Positions 44,875-54,040 are shown, numbered from the stretch's first letter. The stretch: DNA of 64,000 bases from Bacteroides zhangwenhongii (GCF_009193325.2 NZ_CP059856.1:744001-808000), one strand, 5' to 3'. The notes: generated from the letters alone by a model not told the origin. Numbers and translations are program-made.

Positions 44875-44992
44875 AAAAAAGGAAGAAAGTTGCTACCAAC
44901 AACTGTCTTCCTCAGAAAACAGATTCACGGTATGGGGTCTTGCAAACACTAACCGGAATCAAACCATAGTTCATTTAGTAATAAACTTTAGT
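44875..44992 (-). ncRNA. Predicted cis-antisense sRNA opposite the PUL 2 susC leader (DonS-type)
   Basis: On the reverse strand a TACATTTG element (45006-44999) would start transcription near 44992. About 80 bases later comes a hairpin of 12 pairs with one mismatch (arms 44900-44911 and 44881-44892, 7-nt loop), followed directly by six T (44880-44875). This is a textbook intrinsic terminator facing no annotated reverse-strand gene. The RNA of about 118 nt would be antisense to the susC 5' leader. PUL 3 repeats the arrangement. B. fragilis DonS is the described precedent for such RNAs, repressing its PUL. Confidence 0.7.
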
Positions 44993-44998
44993 TAGCCG

Positions 44999-45006
44999 CA
45001 AATGTA
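44999..45006 (-). promoter_or_regulatory. -7 element of the PUL 2 antisense sRNA
   Basis: Reverse strand TACATTTG (TAnnTTTG). Its first base is the complement of the A of the susC ATG. No -33 TTTG box found. Confidence 0.55.
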
Positions 45007-48000
45007 TGAAAAAAAATCATTCATTTATTGCATTATGTTCTAAATATGCTTTAAATCTAAAATTTCCTTTAATTATGAGGATCAGTCTTACACTACTTTT
45101 CCTAGTTGTATTACAGCTTTCTGCTGAAAATAGCTACGCCCAACGAATGCGTATTGCCATTTCTATGAGTAATGTATCTGTAGAACAGGTACTGAACAAA
45201 ATCGAGGAGACTTCTGACTATGTATTCCTCTATAATGATGAGACGATTCAAAAGAGTCGTATTGTGTCTGTAAGAAGTAAATCCGGAAAAATTACTGATA
45301 TTCTGGATGATATATTCAAAGGAACGGATATATCATATACTGTGATTGATAAACAAATAATCTTGTCTAAATCAAATAAAGTTAATCAGAATGCTAAGGC
45401 TATTCAGATAAAAGGTACGGTAAAAGATGCCTTGGGAGAGCCGTTAATTGGTGTCAGTGTATTGGTGAAAGGTACTTCTAACGGTACGGTGACTGATTTG
45501 GACGGGAGATTTTCTTTGAATGTTTCCGTTGGAGATATTCTTGAATTCTCGTATGTTGGTTATGCAGCTCAGTCGGTAACGGTAAAAAATGCGAATCCGT
45601 TGGATATTGTGTTGAGTGAAGATGCGCAAGCTCTGGACGAGGTGGTAGTAACCGCATTGGGTATCAAGAGAGAAGCTAAGGCTTTGACGTACAATGTGCA
45701 GGAAATAAAAGCAGCCGGTATTACAAAAGTGAAAGATGCTAACTTTGTAAATAGTCTTTCCGGTAAGATTGCAGGTGTGACTATCAATCAGAGTTCATCG
45801 GGAACCGGTGGATCTTCCCGTGTTGTCATGCGTGGAACGAAATCTTTGTTTGGTGAAAATAATGCATTATATGTTTTGGATGGTATTCCAATGCAGGGGT
45901 TAAGGACCAAACAATCCGATAATTTTTATGAGTCTGTTGAAGTAGCTGATGGTGACGGTATATCTAATATCAATCCGGAAGATATAGAAAGTATGTCAGT
46001 TTTGACTGGAGCTTCTGCAGCGGCTTTGTATGGTAACAGAGGAGCTAACGGTGTGATATTGATTACAACCAAAAAAGGTGCAATTGGAAAGCCTAGAATA
46101 AGTTACTCTAACAGCACTAGTTTCTCAAGACCTTTCGTTACTCCGGAATTTCAGAATACATACGGACGTAAGGAAGGTGAATTCAAGAGTTGGGGAGATA
46201 AATTGGAGAAACCTTCTACATATAACCCATTGGACTTCTTCCAGACAGGTTTCAATACGATGAATTCTATTGCCGTATCGACCGGAACGGAAACTAATCA
46301 GACTCATATATCTTTTGGAGCTGTAAACTCAGAGGGTATTATTGACAATAATAAATACAACCGTTACAACTTTACATTCCGTAATTCTTGGGATATTGTG
46401 AAGAATGTTTTGAGTATGGATATGGGATTATTTTATATTAAACAGAATAATCAGAACAGTAATGGCCAGGGTATGTATTATAATCCTTTGGTACCAATTT
46501 ATTTGTTTCCACCAAGTGACGATATAAATAAATATGCTGTTTATGAAAGATATGATACCGACAGAAATTTCAAGACTCAATATTGGCCTTATGGTAATCA
46601 GGGATTGGGTATGCAAAATCCGTATTGGATTATCAACCGTAATATGTTCAATACCGACAGAGATCGTTATATCATGTCATTGTCAATGAAATGGAATATA
46701 ACCAATTGGCTTAATATTATCGGACGTGCCCGCATTGATAATGCTTATACTGATTTCGAACGTAAACTGTATGCATCTACAGATGGGTTATTCTCTAAAT
46801 CTCAAGGAAATTATATGAATCAAGAAGATAAGAATACTTCAACTTATCTTGATTTCTTAGTGAATGTAGATAAGAAGTTCGGTGAAAATTATCATCTGTT
46901 GGTAAATTTAGGAGGGAGCTTTTATGATGAGAAATATAAATCGGATACGTTTGAAGGCAATTTAGTAGGGGTGCCTAATTTCTTTCACCCGAGTAATATA
47001 CCTTCTACGGAAAGTAATTATAACAAATCAGAATTACATACCCAGACACAGTCCATCTATGGTAAAGCTGAAATCGGTTATCGGAACTTTCTTTATGCAG
47101 ATGTCACAGGACGTATAGACTGGTTTTCTACATTGGTAGGTACATCTAAAGAATATGTATGTTATCCTTCAGCTGGTCTTTCAGTCATATTGTCAGAAAT
47201 ACTTCCTTTGCCGGAAAAGATCATTTCTTTCTGGAAGATTCGTGGATCATATGCACAAGTTGGTAATCCTCCAAGCGCATACCTTCCTTATGCTACGGTA
47301 GCATTGGAGAATGGTAATGCAACAAGTGCCAATTTTACGCCTGCCAGTCATTTAAAACCGGAGATGACCAAGGCATTCGAGTTCGGTATGGACCTGCGCT
47401 TGTTCCAAAATAAATTGAATATCGCAGCAACATATTATAATTCAAACACTTATAACCAATTGTTTAAATATGAGCTACCGCCTAGTACAGGGTATGCTTT
47501 TGCTTATGAAAATGCCGGTAAGGTAAATAACTGGGGTATTGAATTGAGTGTTGGTTTTAATCAAGATCTGGGACCTGTACAGTGGAATTCAAACTTGATT
47601 TATTCAATGAACCGTAATGAGATTAAAGAATTACTTCCTGAATATGTAACCGACCGCACTACGGGTATGACCGTAAAGTCACCGACAGAGTTTTCTGTGG
47701 CCACTGCTGATTCATATAGAATGATTTTGAAAGAAGGTGGTAGTATGTCTGACATTTATGCGACTAAACTGAAACAGGACTTGCATGGAAACATTCTTAT
47801 TACTAATGGGGGCGTGTCGGCAGAAGAAAATACTTTCATCAAAGTAGGTTCTGCGGCTCCAAAATATAATTTAGGTTTTAGAAACAGCTTTTCTTGGAAG
47901 GGGCTGGAACTTGATTTCTTGATTGACGCACGTGTTGGCGGTGAAGTTATCTCGGCTACACAGGCTCTGATGGATCAGTTTGGAGTGTCTCAGCAAACAG

Positions 48001-48353
48001 CAGACGCACGTGATAATAAAGGTGTAGTGGTGAATAAAGGAAAACTGGATGCAGAACAGTATTATGGAACTGTTGCTTCAGGTAAGACCGGTTTGCTGGC
48101 ACATTATGTATATAGTGCAACCAATGTTCGTTTACGTGAAATGTCATTATCATATATGCTTCCATCAAAATGGTTTGGAGAAAAGTTAAATATTTCTCTT
48201 TCTTTGACGGGACATAACCTGTTGATGTTCTACAATAAAGCCCCATTCGATCCGGAACTTACGGCTAATACAGGGACTTATTATCAAGGTTTCGATTATT
48301 TTATGCCTCCTAGTTTGCGTAGTTTCGGTTTTGGTGTAAAAGTTAACTTTTGA
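45006..48353 (+). CDS. SusC/RagA TonB-dependent transporter with N-terminal STN domain (PUL 2)
   Basis: Outer-membrane glycan importer, 1115 residues. In order: an extended signal peptide (to about 46, ending AENSYAQ); an STN domain (about 50-125) that signals to FecR; a carboxypeptidase-D-like domain (about 136-215, GTVKDALGEPLIGVSVLVKG); and the SusC signature ALDEVVVTALGIKRE. The plug (LYVLDGIPM, AALYGNRGANGVILITTKKG) and a barrel ending in VNF complete it. The STN domain plus adjacent sigma/FecR genes indicates trans-envelope signalling. It is closely similar to the PUL 3 transporter throughout, for example KDANFVNSLSGKIAGVTIN against the same run with two or three changes. Confidence 0.97.
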   Translation: MKKNHSFIALCSKYALNLKFPLIMRISLTLLFLVVLQLSAENSYAQRMRIAISMSNVSVEQVLNKIEETSDYVFLYNDETIQKSRIVSVRSKSGKITDILDDIFKGTDISYTVIDKQIILSKSNKVNQNAKAIQIKGTVKDALGEPLIGVSVLVKGTSNGTVTDLDGRFSLNVSVGDILEFSYVGYAAQSVTVKNANPLDIVLSEDAQALDEVVVTALGIKREAKALTYNVQEIKAAGITKVKDANFVNSLSGKIAGVTINQSSSGTGGSSRVVMRGTKSLFGENNALYVLDGIPMQGLRTKQSDNFYESVEVADGDGISNINPEDIESMSVLTGASAAALYGNRGANGVILITTKKGAIGKPRISYSNSTSFSRPFVTPEFQNTYGRKEGEFKSWGDKLEKPSTYNPLDFFQTGFNTMNSIAVSTGTETNQTHISFGAVNSEGIIDNNKYNRYNFTFRNSWDIVKNVLSMDMGLFYIKQNNQNSNGQGMYYNPLVPIYLFPPSDDINKYAVYERYDTDRNFKTQYWPYGNQGLGMQNPYWIINRNMFNTDRDRYIMSLSMKWNITNWLNIIGRARIDNAYTDFERKLYASTDGLFSKSQGNYMNQEDKNTSTYLDFLVNVDKKFGENYHLLVNLGGSFYDEKYKSDTFEGNLVGVPNFFHPSNIPSTESNYNKSELHTQTQSIYGKAEIGYRNFLYADVTGRIDWFSTLVGTSKEYVCYPSAGLSVILSEILPLPEKIISFWKIRGSYAQVGNPPSAYLPYATVALENGNATSANFTPASHLKPEMTKAFEFGMDLRLFQNKLNIAATYYNSNTYNQLFKYELPPSTGYAFAYENAGKVNNWGIELSVGFNQDLGPVQWNSNLIYSMNRNEIKELLPEYVTDRTTGMTVKSPTEFSVATADSYRMILKEGGSMSDIYATKLKQDLHGNILITNGGVSAEENTFIKVGSAAPKYNLGFRNSFSWKGLELDFLIDARVGGEVISATQALMDQFGVSQQTADARDNKGVVVNKGKLDAEQYYGTVASGKTGLLAHYVYSATNVRLREMSLSYMLPSKWFGEKLNISLSLTGHNLLMFYNKAPFDPELTANTGTYYQGFDYFMPPSLRSFGFGVKVNF

Positions 48354-48377
48354 TTTTAATTTTTTAAAAAGAAGAAA

Positions 48378-49949
48378 ATGAAAAACAAAATTTATAACAT
48401 CTCACATATTTGTTTCCTGATGCTTATTTCCTGTTTTTTGTTAGGAAGCTGTATGTCTGATACGATTAATCTGGATCCTGATAAAATTCAGGAAGAAGAA
48501 TTAGACAAAGACAATTTATGGGGTAGTTATCTCACGACGATGCAGCGTAGGGTAGTTCCTGAAGATGTTAACTTGTTTCAGCGCTCGGAGGACCTTTTTG
48601 GTAATATGTATTCTGGATATTTTGCAGGAACGCAGAACTGGGGAGGGGGAGCAAATGGTACTACTTACGCTATTTCTGATGAATGGAAGGATGCTCCTTT
48701 TAAAAGTGCGTTTGTGGAATTTTTGTCTTCTTGGAATATTCTGCGTCAGAAAGTGGATTCTACATCTGTTCTTTTTGCTGTTGGTGAAATTGTAAAGGTG
48801 GAAGCTATGCATAAAGCTACGGATATGTATGGTCCATTACCCTACTTGAAATTTGGATTGACAAATCCTGTCCCTTATGATTCACAACAGGCTATCTATG
48901 AATCATTCTTTAAGGAACTTGATCATGCCATTGACATCTTGGTTAAATTTGATCAGGCTAATCCGAGTTCTAAAGCCCTTGTTAAATTTGACCTGATTTT
49001 TAATAGTAATATCTCGAATTGGATTCGTTTTGCAAATTCTCTGAAATTACGTTTGGCGATGCGTATAAGTGCTGTTTATGAGGATGCTCAGAAAATAGCT
49101 GAAGCAGCAGTTGCTCATCCGTATGGGGTGATTGAAAGTAATGACAACAATCCGACAATGCAGTCCAATTCTAACCTTTCGTTTACCTATCACAATCCTA
49201 TTCACAGTATTAGTAGTGCCGAAGGTTATGAAGAGGATGTAATGGGTGCCACTATGGATGCTTATTTGAATGGTTTTGAGGATCCTCGTAGAGCTGTGTT
49301 TTTTGCGTTGTCTTCTAATGGCAATTATCGAGGGTTGCGTAATGGACATAAGAATGGAGATGTTTTTAAAGGTGACGAGGGGTTGTCTAAACCTAATATA
49401 CAACAAGGAACACCTTACATCTGGATGACTGCGGCTGAAGTTTTCTTTTTACGGGCGGAAGGAGCCTTAAAGCAATGGGATATGAAAGGTACTCCGGAGG
49501 CTCTTTATAAATCCGGAATACGTGCTTCTTTTGAACAGCATGGAGTCAAAAATGTGGAAAATTATCTGGTCAGTACTAAAGTCCCGGCAAGATATCCTGG
49601 ATTTAAGACTAGCCCTTCCGCACCTGTGCCATCTGATATTACGGTTGTTTGGAATACGAACAGTACAAAAAAACAGTTGGAACAGATTATTACCCAGAAA
49701 TGGATTGCAATGTATCCATTAGGACAGGAAGCATGGAGCGAATTCCGTCGTACAGGATATCCTAAAATATATGAGATTGTCAATAACGAAAGTGGCGGTG
49801 TTATTAGTACTTCTATACAGATCCGCCGTGTTCCTTTCCCTTATTCTGAATATCTGGGGAATAAGGATGAAGTAGAAAAGGCTATAAAACTATTGAACGG
49901 TCCGGATACCGGAGCAACTCGTTTATGGTGGGATTTAGCAGACAAATAG
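48378..49949 (+). CDS. SusD-like outer-membrane lipoprotein (PUL 2)
   Basis: A 523-residue surface lipoprotein (lipobox LLGSC near residue 25) that partners SusC. It belongs to the SusD-like branch with EAMHKATDMYGPLPYLKFG, WIRFANSLKLRLAMRIS and the C-terminal QKWIAMYPLGQEAWSEFRRTGYP motif. That last motif sets this subfamily apart from the RagB type in PUL 1. It starts 24 bp after susC and is followed 27 bp later by the GH18 enzyme. It presumably captures N-glycan-type oligosaccharides released by that enzyme. Confidence 0.95.
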   Translation: MKNKIYNISHICFLMLISCFLLGSCMSDTINLDPDKIQEEELDKDNLWGSYLTTMQRRVVPEDVNLFQRSEDLFGNMYSGYFAGTQNWGGGANGTTYAISDEWKDAPFKSAFVEFLSSWNILRQKVDSTSVLFAVGEIVKVEAMHKATDMYGPLPYLKFGLTNPVPYDSQQAIYESFFKELDHAIDILVKFDQANPSSKALVKFDLIFNSNISNWIRFANSLKLRLAMRISAVYEDAQKIAEAAVAHPYGVIESNDNNPTMQSNSNLSFTYHNPIHSISSAEGYEEDVMGATMDAYLNGFEDPRRAVFFALSSNGNYRGLRNGHKNGDVFKGDEGLSKPNIQQGTPYIWMTAAEVFFLRAEGALKQWDMKGTPEALYKSGIRASFEQHGVKNVENYLVSTKVPARYPGFKTSPSAPVPSDITVVWNTNSTKKQLEQIITQKWIAMYPLGQEAWSEFRRTGYPKIYEIVNNESGGVISTSIQIRRVPFPYSEYLGNKDEVEKAIKLLNGPDTGATRLWWDLADK

Positions 49950-49976
49950 TAATAAGTATTATTTATAATAAACGAT

Positions 49977-51002
49977 ATGAAGAAATTATTAATGTATATA
50001 ATTGTTTCTGTGATGATTGGCACGGGGATTATATCGTGCAATACGGATATAGAAGCTTTGGATATAGTAGTTCCTGATAATATGTCTGAAGAATATTGGG
50101 AAAGTTTGAGAGCATATAAAGCTAGGAATGATCATGAAGTCTTTTTTGGCTGGTTTGGCGGATGGACAGCTAACTCTGCTGATATGATAAACTTCTTGAG
50201 CAGTGTACCTGATAGTGTGGATATTATTTCTATATGGGGTGATTATAAAAATTTAAGTCCGGCTCAAATAGAAGATTTGCGTTATGTGCAGGATGTGAAA
50301 GGAACTCGGGTGACATATACGATCTTCGCTCACAAAATTCCTGATGAATTTATGTCTGGAGAGAATCATGAAATTGCAACTTCGGAGGGAATAGAAGAAT
50401 ATGCCAAGGCATTAGTTGATACAATGTATAAGTATGGTTATCAAGGTATTGACCTTGATTATGAACCTGGATATCAAGAATTCCCGGGAGTTCCGTTCAA
50501 TGGCCCTTTGGTTGGACCTTCATATATGTGGCCTGACTATATGGACAATATGGAAATTTTTGTAAAAGCATTGGGTAAGTATATTGGTCCAAAATCCGGA
50601 ACTCGTAACTTGTTGATTATCGATGGTGTGCCTTATCATTTGAAACAAGGACTGGCTGAGTACTTTAATTATGGTGTTGTGCAGTCATATAATTCTCCAT
50701 CGTATTATGATTTACAGAGTCGCTTTGATAATGCTGCTCGGAATGGTTGGAAACCAGAACAGTATATCTTTGCAGAGACATTTGAAGGTGGAAAATATGT
50801 GAATGGAGGGGTTTCGCATACTTTAAGAGAGGGAGGTACAGTACCGTCACTGGAAGGTATGGCACGTTTTCTTCCTATGTATGAAGGTAAACTGGCTACT
50901 CGTAAAGGAGGTTGTGGTACATATCATATGGAAAATGACTACCGCTCTAATCCTAATTACAAATGGACACGTGAGGCTATCAGAATAATGAATGAACATT
51001 AA
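49977..51002 (+). CDS. GH18 endo-beta-N-acetylglucosaminidase-like lipoprotein (PUL 2)
   Basis: A 341-residue GH18 TIM-barrel lipoprotein (lipobox IISC at about residues 17-20). The catalytic strand reads GIDLDYEPG, with E163 as acid/base and D161 as its partner; the first Asp of the usual D-G-x-D-x-D-x-E is Gln156. Substrate-site segments FFGWFGGW, SIWGDY and VVQSYN fit Bacteroides GH18 endoglycosidases that cut the GlcNAc-GlcNAc core of N-glycans, rather than chitinases. The location in a SusCD operon with LamG binding proteins supports glycoprotein glycan release at the cell surface. The exact N-glycan type (high-mannose or complex) is unknown. Confidence 0.9.
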   Translation: MKKLLMYIIVSVMIGTGIISCNTDIEALDIVVPDNMSEEYWESLRAYKARNDHEVFFGWFGGWTANSADMINFLSSVPDSVDIISIWGDYKNLSPAQIEDLRYVQDVKGTRVTYTIFAHKIPDEFMSGENHEIATSEGIEEYAKALVDTMYKYGYQGIDLDYEPGYQEFPGVPFNGPLVGPSYMWPDYMDNMEIFVKALGKYIGPKSGTRNLLIIDGVPYHLKQGLAEYFNYGVVQSYNSPSYYDLQSRFDNAARNGWKPEQYIFAETFEGGKYVNGGVSHTLREGGTVPSLEGMARFLPMYEGKLATRKGGCGTYHMENDYRSNPNYKWTREAIRIMNEH

Positions 51003-51013
51003 TATTTGAAAAA

Positions 51014-52216
51014 ATGAAACAGAATATAAAATATGCACTATTGACTCTGTTCTCCTTTTTAATGATGTCTTGTCAGAAAAGTCAGGAATATTATGAAGGA
51101 GTGTATATTGTAGGAGCAGATAAATTATCTCCGGTTGCTAATTTGACGATTGATGATTTACCGGCAGTGATTGGTATTAAGGTTGCTTCATCTAATACAA
51201 TAGAGAATAATGTGGAAGTAATGATGAAGTCTACTCCGGAATTGGTAGAAGCGTTTAATAAGGAGTATAAGAAGAATTATGAATTACTTCCTGAAAAATC
51301 TTATAAGTTGGAAAATACAAGCTTGATAATTGAAAATGGAAAAAGCATTTCTTCAGAAGGTGTACGTTTAAGTATTATCAGTCGCGAACTATTGAAAGAG
51401 GGTACGACTTATGTGCTTCCGGTAAGTATTGCGGGAGTGTCTGATAAGAATCTTTCTGTCATAGAAGGCTCGCGTACTATATACATCGTTATTAATCAAG
51501 TTATCATAACCCAAGCGGCTGATTTGTCTAACAGTTGGGAATATTTTAAGGTTGATTTTAGGAAAGAATCAAAATATAATACCGCGGCATTGACAAATGT
51601 AACGTTTGAAGCTCGGGTACGTTTTAAGAAGATGATACCTACAAGTGGAAAATGGTGCTTCTCTGTTATGGGATTGGAAGAGAACTTCTGTTTGCGTACG
51701 GCAGGCAGTAATACAGAGGGTTGGAAACTGCAATTGAGTGGTGGAAGTCCAGCTATTGATTCTAGAGATGTTTTGCCTAATGATAAGTGGGTGCACTTAG
51801 CCTGTGTTTATGATGGTTCACAAGGTAAAAAGTTTATTTATGTTAATGGCGAATTACAAGGAGAACTTCCGGATACACGAGGTACTGTTGATTTAACCTA
51901 CGCTTACGGGCAGGATGCAAATGCTGCATTCTATATTGGACAATCAGCTGCTGATGACCGTTATATGAATGGGTATGTCAGCGAGGCACGTGTATGGGCT
52001 GTCGCCCGTTCAGCTGCCGATCTGAAGAATAACGTATGTTGGGTGGATCCTTTAACTGATGGGTTGGTTGCTTATTGGAGATTCAATGAACCTGCTGAGG
52101 ATAATGCTAAGGTTGTAACCGATCTTACCGGTAATGGATACAATGCTACTTTTGCTGGTTGGGGAAATCTTAGGTTTGTAGAAGGAGTGCGTTGTCCTGA
52201 TAATACTGCTGAATAG
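51014..52216 (+). CDS. DUF1735 + LamG-domain surface glycan-binding lipoprotein (PUL 2)
   Basis: A 400-residue lipoprotein (lipobox LMMSC at about residues 16-20). The N-terminal ~150 residues form the DUF1735 (BT_3987-like N-terminal) fold. The C-terminal part from about 170 is a concanavalin-like LamG/Laminin_G_3 domain (VHLACVYDGSQGKKFIYVNGELQG, quoted in part, YIGQSAADDRYMNGYVSEARVW, quoted in part, VAYWRFNEP). Such proteins accompany GH18 endoglycosidases in N-glycan PULs and probably bind glycoprotein glycans. It is the last gene of PUL 2 and is followed by a strong terminator. Confidence 0.88.
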   Translation: MKQNIKYALLTLFSFLMMSCQKSQEYYEGVYIVGADKLSPVANLTIDDLPAVIGIKVASSNTIENNVEVMMKSTPELVEAFNKEYKKNYELLPEKSYKLENTSLIIENGKSISSEGVRLSIISRELLKEGTTYVLPVSIAGVSDKNLSVIEGSRTIYIVINQVIITQAADLSNSWEYFKVDFRKESKYNTAALTNVTFEARVRFKKMIPTSGKWCFSVMGLEENFCLRTAGSNTEGWKLQLSGGSPAIDSRDVLPNDKWVHLACVYDGSQGKKFIYVNGELQGELPDTRGTVDLTYAYGQDANAAFYIGQSAADDRYMNGYVSEARVWAVARSAADLKNNVCWVDPLTDGLVAYWRFNEPAEDNAKVVTDLTGNGYNATFAGWGNLRFVEGVRCPDNTAE

Positions 52217-52245
52217 TTATAATGAAGATATTTAAACAATAGTGT

Positions 52246-52287
52246 GAAGCCTAAAAGTTAGATAAAGGGACTTTTAGGCTTCTTTTT
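52246..52287 (+). terminator. Intrinsic terminator of PUL 2
   Basis: GAAGCCTAAAAGT (52246-52258) and ACTTTTAGGCTTC (52270-52282) are perfect 13-bp arms with an 11-nt loop, followed by TTTTT. It lies 30 bp after the LamG gene. Confidence 0.9.
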
Positions 52288-52375
52288 AATTTTAATCGAT
52301 GTAGGTTTATATACAAACAGGAGGTATTTCGGAAAAATAAAGTCTCCCAATGCACAGATATCCAAATATATGTGC

Positions 52376-52383
52376 TATTTTTG
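52376..52383 (+). promoter_or_regulatory. Candidate -7 element of the Rpn-family gene
   Basis: TATTTTTG matches TAnnTTTG, 22 bases before the chosen ATG (52406). It also lies within the longer open frame to 52370, supporting the later start. Confidence 0.5.
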
Positions 52384-52405
52384 TCATATACAAAAGTTAT
52401 GTAAT

Positions 52406-53347
52406 ATGTCTAGATACGTCAATCCTTTTACAGATATAGGGTTTAAGATAATTTTCGGTCAGCCTGCCAGTAAGGAGCTTCTTATAATTCTACTGAATGA
52501 GTTGCTCGCCGGAGAGCACCATATTGAGGACCTTGTTTTTTGGGATAAGGAGGATCGTGCGGATAATGTTCATGACAAGGGAATTATTTATGATCTATAT
52601 TGTCGTACAGATAGCGGTGAATTTATAATTGTGGAAATGCAGAATCGGTGGCATAGCCATTTTCTGGACCGTACACTTTATTATGTTTGCCGTGCCGTGA
52701 GCCGTCAGATAGAGAATCCTCTTCCCAAACATATTCCGATACCCGAGAATCGGGATGAAAATGGAATGTTGGTGAAAGAAGAATTTGTTCCTTATGGAAA
52801 ACATTATCAACTTTTTACTGTTTATGGTGTTTTCTTAATGAATTTCAAGGAAGCGGGATTGGAGGAAAAGTTCCGTACGGATACGGTTGTCTCGGATAAG
52901 GATTCGGGAGCTGTGGTAAATCCCCATTTTCGCCAAATCTATTTGCAGTTCCCCTATTTTACAAAAGAATTGGCGGATTGTAATACCTTATATGATAAAT
53001 TAATTTATGTATTGAAGAACATGAGTAATTGGAGCAGAATGCCTGATGCATTGAAAGACCAGGTATTTGAACATTTGGCAAAATTGGCGGCAGTCGCAAA
53101 TCTGTCGGAGGAGAATCGTATCGCTTATGATAAAGCGGTAGACCGCTATAGTGTGAGTCAGATTGTGGAAGAAGACGAACGTCGGGCGGCTGAAGAAAGG
53201 TGCCGGATTGCTTTAGAAAAAGGATTGAAGGAAGGTCGAAAAGAAGGGCAGCGTATTATTGCTTCTCAAATGAAGCGTGACGGAATATCTATTGAAAGTA
53301 TTGCTAAATATACGGAGCTTTCTATAGAAGAAATAGAAGATTTGTAG
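52406..53347 (+). CDS. Rpn family PD-(D/E)XK nuclease / putative transposase
   Basis: A 313-residue protein of the Rpn (recombination-promoting nuclease, PDDEXK_2) family, start at the ATG at 52406. The N-terminus MSRYVNPFTDIGFKIIFG and the nuclease core (VFWDKEDRADNVHDKGIIYDLYC, quoted in part, then FIIVEMQN) supply the Asp and the E-x-Q of the PD-(D/E)XK site. A helical tail rich in Arg/Glu/Lys follows (EEDERRAAEERCRIALEKG). Rpn proteins of E. coli are nucleases that increase recombination. No terminal inverted repeats are seen, so it is not clearly mobile here. It has its own terminator and promoter and stands between the two paralogous PULs. Confidence 0.9.
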   Translation: MSRYVNPFTDIGFKIIFGQPASKELLIILLNELLAGEHHIEDLVFWDKEDRADNVHDKGIIYDLYCRTDSGEFIIVEMQNRWHSHFLDRTLYYVCRAVSRQIENPLPKHIPIPENRDENGMLVKEEFVPYGKHYQLFTVYGVFLMNFKEAGLEEKFRTDTVVSDKDSGAVVNPHFRQIYLQFPYFTKELADCNTLYDKLIYVLKNMSNWSRMPDALKDQVFEHLAKLAAVANLSEENRIAYDKAVDRYSVSQIVEEDERRAAEERCRIALEKGLKEGRKEGQRIIASQMKRDGISIESIAKYTELSIEEIEDL

Positions 53348-53390
53348 CCTGGTATATTGTATGCATTTTAATAAAAAATCGGGAGAATAT

Positions 53391-53420
53391 GATTGATACA
53401 TTTGACAATCTCGTTTTTTT
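53391..53420 (+). terminator. Terminator after the Rpn-family gene
   Basis: A short stem GATTG (53391-53395) / CAATC (53406-53410) followed by TCG and seven T (53414-53420). Stem is weak but the T-run is strong. Confidence 0.5.
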
Positions 53421-53433
53421 GTTATCTCATTTA

Positions 53434-53465
53434 TTTGTTTATTCTATTAAAATACCCTACTTTTG
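53434..53465 (+). promoter_or_regulatory. Promoter of the PUL 3 sigma gene
   Basis: TTTG (53434-53437), 20 bp, then TACTTTTG (53458-53465). Both boxes match the Bacteroides housekeeping consensus. The ATG is 35 bp further on. Confidence 0.7.
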
Positions 53466-53500
53466 GCTTACATATAATCAATGTAACCTGAAAATCTCTG

Positions 53501-54040
53501 ATGACATATCATGATGAACAACTGAAAAAGAGAAAATTCGAACAATTTTTTATTCTGACTTTTCCGAAGGTAAAAGCTTTTGCATGGAAGATTTTGCAAT
53601 CGGAAGAAGATGCTGAAGATATTGCTCAAGACATATTCGTTAAATTATGGGATAATCCGGAAATCTGGGAAGATAAAGAAACGTGGGATAGTTATATCTA
53701 TACAATGTCTCGTAACCAGATTTATAATTTTCTGAAACATAAATCCATTGAATCCAACTATCGGGAGAAAGTCATAGAAGAAGATTCCCCCTCTTATGAA
53801 TTTGACATATATGACCAACTCTATGCCAAAGAACTTCAGCTCTTGATCAAGCTCACTTTGGATAACATGCCGGAACAAAGAAGAAAAGTTTTCCAGATGA
53901 GCCGTCAGAAAGGAATGACTAATAAAGAAATTGCTGATAATCTGCAACTTTCTATTCGTACAGTGGAACGCCACATCTATTTAGCACTACAAGAACTAAA
54001 AAAAATCATTTTAATCGCATTTTTTTTCTATTTCAGTTGA
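53501..54040 (+). CDS. ECF RNA polymerase sigma factor (PUL 3)
   Basis: A 179-residue ECF sigma factor with region 2 at about 10-80 (FILTFPKVKAFAWKILQSEEDAED, partly quoted; IAQDIFVKLWDN) and region 4 at about 110-165 (MPEQRRKVFQMSRQKGMTNK; QLSIRTVERHIYLALQEL). It precedes its FecR by 47 bp on the same strand, unlike the divergent pair in PUL 2. Predicted to drive the PUL 3 susC operon when released by FecR. The hydrophobic tail (IILIAFFFYFS) is slightly unusual for a soluble sigma factor, though similar short tails occur in Bacteroides ECF factors. Confidence 0.95.
   Translation: MTYHDEQLKKRKFEQFFILTFPKVKAFAWKILQSEEDAEDIAQDIFVKLWDNPEIWEDKETWDSYIYTMSRNQIYNFLKHKSIESNYREKVIEEDSPSYEFDIYDQLYAKELQLLIKLTLDNMPEQRRKVFQMSRQKGMTNKEIADNLQLSIRTVERHIYLALQELKKIILIAFFFYFS

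Noticed and set aside
44881-44911. Hairpin as a forward-strand attenuator for susC
   Set aside because: On the forward strand no T-run follows the stem. On the reverse strand six T follow directly, so the terminator reads in the antisense direction.
49977-51002. Chitinase assignment for the GH18 genes
   Set aside because: No chitin-binding domains. The N-glycan-type PUL context and the Bacteroides endoglycosidase-like motifs fit better, although chitinase-like activity cannot be excluded from sequence alone.
52406-53347. Complete insertion sequence around the Rpn-family gene
   Set aside because: No terminal inverted repeats or target duplications could be seen, and the gene has an ordinary promoter and terminator.
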